A DNA stretch of 64,000 nt from Euryodendron excelsum (taxonomy: Eukaryota; Streptophyta; Magnoliopsida; Ericales; Pentaphylacaceae), in NCBI GenBank assembly GCA_033060915.1, contig CM065381.1, positions 6,237,501-6,301,500 on the forward strand, in the 5' to 3' direction. Below the pieces are notes generated by a model. That model was not told the origin of the DNA, did not search any database, and saw only the letters and a program-made list of their open reading frames with translations. Shown here in pieces: positions 56,281-64,000 of this stretch. The stretch's first letter is position 1; each line of letters opens with the position of its first letter. The position numbers and the translations under genes were made by a program.

Positions 56281-58989
56281 ATGACCGACACGACTCCATT
56301 TGATATTTTGGGAAAGGCGATCGAGAGTCAACCAGCAGGCATGCGATCCATAAGTTTTCCTCCACTTATTGAAGACGAAGTTCGTTCTATTGAAATAGAA
56401 GAGTCTCTTCCGCCGCAGCAGCAGTGGACCATATTCAAAGTTCCCGCACATATTCGTGAAGATAGTGAAAGAGCTTACAGCCCCAAGTTTGTCTCCATAG
56501 GACCTTTTCATTATAAAAAGCCTGGTTTAGAAGCCATGGAAGCTCAGAAACTACAGTTTCTATCGCGAAATGGCCGCCAAAATCTCCTTGCTTATTTGAA
56601 AATTGAAATGAGTTCATTGCAAGTGACGGCAAGAAAATGTTACTCTGCAGACTTCCAAGACATAACTGATGATGATTTTGCTGGGATGATGGCAGTTGAT
56701 GGCTGCTTCGTAGTGGATCTTCTGCGCCTGGCTGGGAAGCGTTACCAGGTGAGCACTGTACAAATCTTAAATATACTTCACCCGGCCCCTAATAGTACGG
56801 TTTTGTGAAATAAATAAACAGGATTGCAAGAAAGAAAATAAAATCCGAAAGGGGTGTCAGACAGGTAGAGGTTAGGTCACCATATTTTGAAACCTCCTCA
56901 ATTATTTGAGAAATACATTAAAAACTATATTATATATTAATAATACAAAATATTCTTTGTTTATATCAATAAATGTTGCAGTTTTGATGTTATTTTTTAA
57001 TTTTAGAGATTTTGCTTCTTTTTCTCAATGTCATATTGTGTGTATCCAATTATAGTTGTGTGTATGGTTTTTTACTTTTTTTTTTTTTTTTTGTGTACAT
57101 TTGAGAGCCAAAATCCTAAAAAATGGAGGGAGGGTTAGTCGAACTAATGACTACCGCATGAGTAGGGGTCTCAATACTAAAGATAGCAGTAGAGGATTTT
57201 TTTTTTTGTTATTTCATCAAATTGTCTTTTTTATATTATCATGTGGTGAGATAAAATAATAAAAATAACTTTATGACAAAATTTTATTTAAATCTAATAG
57301 TTTTATTTATTTTGTAGACAAGTACAAACCATACGGAGGTCATTTTGTTCATTTTTAAACCATGAGTGTCATCTGTTTTTTTTTTTTTACTCAAACCACA
57401 ACGGAATAAAATGTAATGACCCTTTAATTTTTTTGTATGAATAATGTGGTTCATTAACGGTTATTCACCCTAAAGCAAAACATCTTTCGTAATGGTTCTT
57501 AGTTGTAAAAAATAAAAAGACTATTGTCATAATATTCGGATGGGATGTTCTGTATAATTCTTTTCGAAAGAATTGTATTTTCTTTCCCTTATTGTAGTAT
57601 GTATATGGGGTATGTTGTACAAACAAAAAATTTATACATAATTTAATATCAAAATAATGTGGCTGAATAAAAGCCATTTATTTTTAAAACAAAACGCCCT
57701 ATCATAACAGATGACTTTTAATTACAATAACGCAACTATTACATCATTCTTTTGATTGAATAATTTGTACAAATTTTTTTAAAATAATAGCATTTTCCGT
57801 AGGTAAATATAGAGGAAAATGATAAGAATGCATATCGATCCCCACCAACTGGATACACAATTTCCATTAACATTTCTTGCGCTTATGAGAACTTGCATGC
57901 GTATTGCAGGGAGAACCTGCAGATGATCCTATTTTTGCAACGCGCTCAATGCCGGTCAATCTTGCTCGTGACTTACTATTGGTTGAAAACCAACTTCCTC
58001 TGTTTGTGCTTCAGAAACTTTTCGAGTCAACGAGTACTTCAGGTCAAGAACAAACTTCTTCTCTGAGCAAGCTCGCACTCCAATTTTTTGAACCACTAAG
58101 ACCTGGAAAGGATGTGATCGTCGACCCGATTGAAACAGAAAGCAGCACTTGTCCACATCTGTTGGCTTTGTTTCATACTAGTTTTGATCCCACAAATCGG
58201 AATCCTTCACCTGCTGCTCGAGAAGAAACTTCCAACGGAGACCAGACGGCCTTGCAGCTCCCCGATCTTTCACCTCCTGCTCAACGAGAAACTTCCAATG
58301 GAGTATCATCATCAGACCGGACGCGTCCTGCACCTGCTGAAGGAGAAATTTCTACCAGATACCGGACGTTTGTCGGGCGTGGTTGGGTTTACAATGCCAC
58401 AAAGCTAAGTGTTTTTGGTGTGGAGTTCAGCACCAAGTCCGGTAACATCATGGATGTGGAATTCAGAAAAAGAGGAACTATCTACGCTGATCTGAAAATC
58501 CCCATTTTTTTCATGGACGAGGCCACCACCTGTGTTGTTAGAAACTTGGTGGCTTATGAACAGTACAATAGGCATGCCATGGCATACTACACATCCCTCG
58601 CGGTGCTTTTCAATAACCTTGTCGAGACACCGGGTGACGTTAGGGTACTCAAGCGGTCGGGAATTCTCAGACAGGCACAAGGTGGAAGTGAACAAGTGAT
58701 CAACTTCTTTGACAGTCTCACCAAGGAACTTGTGTTTGACATGGACAAAAGCTGTTTTCAACGGATGATTGAGGATATCAGAAACTACTGTCAAAACCCA
58801 AGGGCTAAAACAGCTGCTTTCGTCAGGTCTGCCTGGTCTAATATCAACTTTGTGGGGCTTTTAGTACTCTACATTTCCATAATCCAGACCGTTCTATATC
58901 AAAATATCCCAAATACTAACGGGACATCTACCGCTCCCTCTCCCTCTCCCTCTCCCTCTCCTTCTCCTGCTCCTTCTCACTCTACATGA
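56281..58989 (+). CDS. DUF247 (UPF0481) family protein, two exons
   Basis: Exons are 56281-56748 (156 codons) and 57910-58989 (359 codons plus TGA), giving a 515-residue protein. The intron is GT-AG and phase 0. DUF247 proteins are plant-specific, usually 400-550 residues, with a C-terminal membrane segment. Family marks seen are FKVPAHIRE and YSPKFVSIGPFHY (about residues 57-83), MMAVDGCFVVDLL (about 138-150), LLLVENQLPLFVLQKLFE (about 174-191), and NFVGLLVLYISIIQTVLY near the C terminus as the membrane helix. The tail is a Ser-Pro repeat. Residues around 255-310 are a spacer with three imperfect repeats (REETSNG, RETSNG, EGEIST). I chose the start because it gives the usual N-terminal lead and stops lie upstream. 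Most family members have no known biochemical role; some map to grass self-incompatibility loci. No stop or frameshift was seen, so it may be functional. No close neighbour gene informs its job. Confidence 0.9.
56749..57909 (+). other. Intron of the DUF247 gene with a MITE-like fragment
   Basis: This is a 1,161-bp AT-rich intron (donor GTGAGC, acceptor TATTGCAG). Its middle (about 57300-57425) contains ACAAACCATACGGAGGTCAT and CTCAAACCACAACGGAATAA, which resemble one end of the MULE-type MITE at 15363-15963. No matching left end was found. Confidence 0.7.
58931..58981 (+). repeat. CCCTCT hexanucleotide repeat in the DUF247 coding end
   Basis: Tandem CCCTCT units, then decayed copies, encode the Ser-Pro tail of the DUF247 protein. 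The length is a multiple of three, so changes in copy number keep the frame. Confidence 0.9.
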
Positions 58990-59990
58990 TTGTCCCCGAA
59001 GTTAATTGCAGATGATCTTCAGCCACTGAAAATCCTTATCTCTGTTTTGGCTGGTCGCGTGCTAGGTGTTAAATTATCTACATGTGTTTACATTGACCTC
59101 GGAAGTCTTCATAGTCCACGAGCCTAACTCAATTAGATTCACAAGGTATTGGAGTTGAATTTTCAACATCCAAGAAAACTTTAAAAAAAAAAAAGATACA
59201 ATCATGGATTTTGGGATAACTTTGTAATGAAAACGAAATCTATTGGGAGAGTTCCAACAATTGATCCATACGTAGTTGGAAAGATCTGCAAGTCTGGTTT
59301 TCAACACATCACTTTGTGGTCTGTGGAAAGAGTTATCGCTATTCCATTAAAGTGCAGTTGTGTTGAATGTTGGTATTCCTTTAGTTTTGCTTCAACTGAT
59401 TATCTTGGGACTTTATTAACCTTATTTCTCAGTATTTGGAGTCTTATTAAGTTTCTTTCTAGTTTCTAAATCCTTTTATTAGATTGTATTAATCTTGGTC
59501 AAGTCTTCTCTTTTCAAGTGGTTAAAACTTGTGTTGTCTTTCTTAAAACTTTGAACTTCACTTATGACTGGAGGGTTGTTCCATGCCTATATTAGTATCT
59601 CTTTCCTATGTAATCAAATCATGTTTTGAGTATTAAATGAAATTAACCTTTGGCTTTGAGTTCTTCTTGTTATCATTTGTTTTAATTCCTTTTAATGGAC
59701 TTCTAATTGGGTGACGAGCGTGTTACCCAAGTGTTCCCTTATATTTTCTCATCTCTTCTCCATTTTTCGGCCCCATGCATGCATGTGTGAATTAGTGGTT
59801 TGTGTACTAATAATGGAAGTGTATCTGGCATATTCTATCATCAACTTCTTAAGAGCAATGTAAGTAAATTCTAATTATTTTGTTGATCCGAAGTCTTTGC
59901 CATATTAGGGATATCAAAATATGTGTTTAAATACAGTAAAATGTAAGATTATATATTACTTTGAATAATTTTAGTGCTACAGATATATTA
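58990..59990. other. 3' flank of the DUF247 gene
   Basis: It includes the 3' untranslated region, with no clear poly(A) signal. The open frame at 59227-59469 has no recognisable family. Confidence 0.5.
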
Positions 59991-60195
59991 ATATTCACTG
60001 CACCAAAAAAGGGTTTTCCGGCATTTTTTTATCCGGAAAAATATATCATTCCAGTCGCTTTACTATGGGGTTTAACAAACCCCGCAAAAAAGCTATTTTC
60101 TGGGAGCCCTTTTAAAAATGCCACAAAAAAATCATTTTTTTTGGCCCTTTTTCCGGGTTTTTGTAAATCCCAGCAAATAGTAAACATAAACAAGG

Positions 60196-61090
60196 CGCGG
60201 TTTTGCTGCAATTGAAAGTGCTTGCTCAGGTCATTTTGCTGCAATTGAAAGAGCTTGCTCAGGTCGATGACGTGGCTCAATGGAAGGCTGTCGTGTGGCA
60301 AGCAAAAAAAGTCCTCATCGCAACGGATTCTAAAACCATTAACGACGTCTGCTCATCTTCCCCTCTCTTCTTCTTCTTCTTCTTCTTCTTCTTCTTCTTC
60401 TTCTTCTTCTTCTTCTTCTTCTTCTTCTTGTTCTCTCTCTCTCTCTCTCTCTATAGTATTTTGTAATGTTTTCTTCTTCATTTTTTCCTCATTTCTGTAC
60501 CTTCCCTGTTACGTGTTTTTTTTTTTGTCACTCTTTCCAGTCAAAGAGTTCTACATTTGTGTTCCTCGTTCTTGGCAGAAAATGGTGGTGCAAAGGGTGA
60601 GCCTAAAACACATAATTTCTTGAATATCAGGGTTTGATCTCATCTTACGAAGAATGAATAATCAAAAAAATTTTAGAAGGCTAAATCTCCATTGGGCATT
60701 TAACCAAACAAAATTGGTGATTCCGCCAAACGCCCGATGATGTATAGTGTAGTCAATGTTTCGATCACAAAATCTCTCAGAATCAAAAAATTTATCAACC
60801 AAGAAGGCATTCGTAATGCCATCTTCGCCCCCACCTTGTCTCTAGCAGTGGATTTACAGTAGATTTCTACTGCAATTAATAATAGAATAGAAAAAATACA
60901 GAGAGAGAAAGAGATAGAGCAATGAAAGGAAATCTATTTTTTTCTTTTGGAACAACAGCGTCGTTTATGGGTTTAGAATTTGGTGCGACGAAGGCTTTTC
61001 CTGCTTGCCATGCGGCTACCTTTCGTTGGGCCACGTTATTGACCTGAGCAACTGCAGCTTTTCCAACTGCAACAAAACCGTGCACGCATA
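60196..61090. mobile_element. Inverted-repeat element, probable foldback DNA transposon
   Basis: The left arm (60196-60350) and right arm (about 60950-61090) are imperfect inverted copies of about 140 bp. Shared blocks include GGTTTTGCTGCAATTG, GCTTGCTCAGGTC and TGGCAAGCA. The left arm has an internal 35-bp tandem copy (GCTGCAATTGAAAG). A terminus-like CACTGCACCAAAAAAGG lies further out at about 59996. No TSD was fixed and no transposase was found. It could be one element about 1.1 kb long. Confidence 0.55.
60367..60430 (+). repeat. (TTC)n microsatellite
   Basis: About 20 TTC units are followed by a (CT)n stretch to 60452. This explains the poly-Phe and poly-Ser open frames here. Confidence 0.95.
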
Positions 61091-61569
61091 AACAACGCCA
61101 TTTCATTTTTTTGGGAACTAACTTTTTACTAAAACTACATCATTTTACTTTGGCGAGCATCTTGCAAGTTAATCCTAAAATTTTGTACACTTGAATTGTC
61201 CAGTATGATTACTTGATACTCAATATGGAAGGCAGAGGCCCGGAAAAGAAAATATATATCATTTCAAGCTTAAATATAAATATATATATATATATATAAT
61301 CATAAATGGAATGTTAGGGTTATTGTGAGTGAGTTTGTTAGATTCATTTTAGTTGTTATACGCTTATCGGGTAACCATCCATCAGGTGTATTTAAATGAA
61401 AACCTTATAAACCAAGTATTGTTGAGTTGTGTGGAGAGTATGTTATGTCTTAGTTATATACTGTACTAGACCTATTTTATGTCATCTTGGGTATTATGAA
61501 CCCTAGAGGAATGCTTTTAGGAAGAATTATCGAGTCTGCATGATGAATAGTATCTTTGCTCAAGCGAAA

Positions 61570-61760
61570 CTTTTATGGCTAGAGCGAACTACACAAGAGC
61601 CATGTATGTTGAGATCCAAAGCTTGGACTGAAGCATGGATTGATGTTGGCTCGAGCTATGTTGGCTCGAGTGAACTTGAGTATGGCTCGAGCGAACCTGA
61701 AGTGTGTAACAACTTCAAAGAGCTTTGCTCGATGTATGAATTAATGATGGCTTGAGCAAA
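61570..61760 (+). repeat. Short GGCTCGAGCGAAC-type repeats
   Basis: Five to six irregularly spaced copies of a motif near GGCTCGAGCGAAC lie here. The open frame across it (61540-61755) is a consequence of the repeat. Confidence 0.7.
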
Positions 61761-61895
61761 TGTATAATGGCTGAAGCCAACTGGGTGTTTTATGTGTTAT
61801 GTGGGCTGTTTGTTATGATAATGGGCATAATCGTAATTTTACAAGTTTAGTAGTATAAAAACCCCACAAGGGACTTTTCTTTCAGATCTCTCTCT

Positions 61896-62083
61896 CCATG
61901 GCCGAAGCCCTCTCCGTGTCTCTCTACCCATATTTCTTCAATTTCTCTCTTAGATTTTGAGCACCTGCGAGTGAGATTTAGCAAGCAGTCCATGGCCGAA
62001 GCCCTCTCTCTCTCTACACATATATCTCCAACTTCTCTCTAGATTTTGAGCACCTAGGAGTGAGATTTAGCAAGCGGTCCAAT
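61896..62083 (+). repeat. 94-bp tandem duplication
   Basis: Two copies (61896-61989 and 61990-62083) share CCATGGCCGAAGCCCTCTC and GATTTTGAGCACCT, then GAGTGAGATTTAGCAAGC. Their downstream ends vary slightly (CAGTCC and CGGTCC). Confidence 0.9.
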
Positions 62084-64000
62084 AGGGAAACTTGTTCTCC
62101 TCTACAAGATCTTCAACTCTATGGTTTCGAATATTCATTTCGGTGGATTTTCATTTTGGAGCATTTTTCTTCTCACTTGAGGCAGGGGATTCACTAGACT
62201 TGTTAATTATTGATATGTTTTCTTGCATCTACTTGCTTTATTACTTGAAAATCATGGTTAAATATTGTTAAATCATTAAACCCTAATTGGATGTTTTTAT
62301 TTAATGAGTTTAAAATATGGGTTTTGCTTCAAGGTGTAAATTGATGTCCTGTTGTGTGTTTATGACTGATAAAACAAGTATTAGGAACTAGTTTAAAAGA
62401 AACCCATGGTGAAAATGTGAAAAGCCAACATTGAGTATGTAGAATACATACTGCACTCTTTAAGTGTCCAAGAAATGTGAGTATGAATGTTTGTTGATTC
62501 ACACGCAACATATAACATGAGAATAGTTGTATTTATTAAGTGATGAATATGAGTTCTTTTAGGAATCATGAATTAGTATCTGTATTGAGAACTTATGTTG
62601 GGTGAAAAATTGTGATGATATTATGTTAAACACAAGGCTCGAGAAAAACTGATACTTATATTATGCATAGCTTGTATTTGGTATGATGGAGTAGGAAGAT
62701 TACTTGAAAATTGTCAAATTGTGTTACGTAAGATGAAAAGTTTTAACATGTTACATGCTAACATGTTTTGAGAATAAATGTTAGAGGGGAATTGATAGTC
62801 TTAAATATGTTGAAAATGGGATGTTAAAATTGTTGTACCCAAGTTGTTTGATGAAATGCTTAATGTGAAACTTATATGGACACATATAGACATGTTTATA
62901 GGTTGGAAATAAAGAAAATCTAATGATGAAAAATGTTGTATACTTATTAGCAATATTAATATCTGATGAATTGTTTAAAGGCCTACCTTGAAACTCATTT
63001 AATGAGTTTCTTGGTAGTCCTTCCCCTTCACCAAACCAAAAAAAAAAGTGCTGGATTGGAGATAAGAAAGGAAATGGGTAATACGGAAGAATATTGGCTA
63101 GTGATTGCGAATGAGGAATTGATAAATATAGTCATGAAATGGATAATGGTGCGTGGGTGTGTGGTGTGGTGTGCATGTTGTGTGTAATGTGGAGTGATTT
63201 GCGTGGTGTGGTAGAAAGTGTATGTTTTGATTTTGAGTGAGTTGGATTTTGAAATTTGGGGTACGGACAGCAAGTTGGAGTTGAGCTCATTGGTGAAAAG
63301 CCATAGTAGTGGTACTAGTTTCTATAAGTTTAGTAGTTTGTAAAGCTGGTAGTTGGACGAAACCTATGCAATAGCAAGGTGCTCGGTTTTTGCATACACA
63401 AATCTCAATTATGTGTGACTGTTGGGTATGGCATTTGTGTGTGTTGGTTGTGTTTTGAGGAAATTGAGATAATAGTATTGGAATGGAAATGGAATAGAAA
63501 TGGAAAAGAAAAAGTGGAATTGAATAAGGAATTGGAAATTTTAGGGTTGTGTGGAATGATTTATAGGAATGTGGTAATATTGATGCTTAGAACTTGATTT
63601 CATTATTATATTCATGTCCCGTGTATTGTTATATAATGTACTCTTGCACATGCCACCATATTAATAATTAGGATTTTTAGTGTTTTCTCTACTAGGTTAG
63701 TTTTGCTCAACCTACCATTTTACAGATGAAAATTTGAAAGACTTAGTCGCCTTGTTGACATTGTGGAGTTTTTGAAGTGTTACGCCCTTACATTGTTTTG
63801 GAGTATGAAGAAGGATAGATGTGTTGATTTGGTATTTTTTTTTATGTTGTATTATAAACCTTGTAATGGTTAAACACCATGGTAATCTTTTGGTGATTGA
63901 ATGATAAATGTATAGTGAAACTTGTAGTATTCTCAATATTTTGCTAAATGATAGTCCTATTAGAGACTTATAGATTTTTAATTCTTTTGGTATTTGTAAA

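Larger units (their letters stand above)
61100..64000 (+). other. Intergenic DNA, probably LTR-derived, running off the window
   Basis: No gene was recognised. A TATA-like box (TATAAAAACCCC, about 61854) precedes a CT-rich leader, and 63640-63960 has sequence such as GCTCAACCTACCATTTTACAG that I associate with plant Gypsy LTR ends. A 94-bp tandem duplication lies at 61896-62083. No paired LTR or TSD is visible, so this is tentative. Confidence 0.35.

Noticed and set aside
60255..60623. Ser-rich and Phe-rich open frames around the (TTC)n tract
   Set aside because: They come from the microsatellite read in different frames.

Overview
The window is nuclear DNA of a flowering plant. It has AT-rich intergenic sequence, GT-AG introns, a plant-specific DUF247 gene, plant LTR-retrotransposon lineages, and MITEs with diagnostic target-site duplications (TSDs). 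It looks like a eudicot, but the sequence alone does not fix the species. Only one gene appears intact: a two-exon DUF247 (UPF0481) gene at 56281-58989 (+). Two other host genes are broken: three exons of a plastid-type adenylate kinase (800-1744, minus) and eight exons of a replication protein A large-subunit-like gene (6905-8810, plus).

Layout. 1-3623: adenylate kinase pseudogene with a small tRNA-Met-primed LTR element (1774-3618) in an intron. 3624-10000: RPA-like pseudogene and AT-rich DNA. About 10000-13400: decayed Ty3/Gypsy element (LTR, primer-site region, gag) split by a solo LTR (11160-12097). 13400-19674: AT-rich DNA with a MULE-type MITE (15363-15963), a hAT-type MITE (17349-18151), a 219-bp tandem duplication and a Tourist-like MITE (19139-19577); the last three lie in or beside copies of one short dispersed repeat. 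19675-about 47735: a deep nest. The host is a minus-strand LTR pair with a tRNA-Met primer site at 45095-45106. Its left LTR took a 5.1-kb solo LTR (20726-25800) and an 18.6-kb Tat-like Ty3/Gypsy element (25976-44539). That element in turn took a 1.55-kb solo LTR (28982-30535) inside pol and a 5.8-kb solo LTR (34382-40219) inside its 57-bp repeat array. 50535-55217: another tRNA-Met-primed LTR element, with about 890-bp LTRs and no intact genes. 55585-58989: repeat-rich upstream region and the DUF247 gene. 59000-64000: intergenic DNA with an inverted-repeat element and probable LTR sequence.

The Tat-like element is the richest structure. In order it has LTR, gag, protease, RT, a degenerate RNase H, a second RNase H like the archaeal type, integrase, a 57-bp tandem array whose units carry a 9-bp inverted repeat, an antisense multi-exon gene with a Transposase_28-like domain and coiled coil, then the 3' LTR. 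All of its coding parts carry stops or frameshifts. I saw no convincing undescribed system. The best second looks are the antisense gene, the hairpin satellite, the very long solo LTRs and the layered insertion history. Positions 39901-40152 are a G/T homopolymer block that is probably an assembly artefact.
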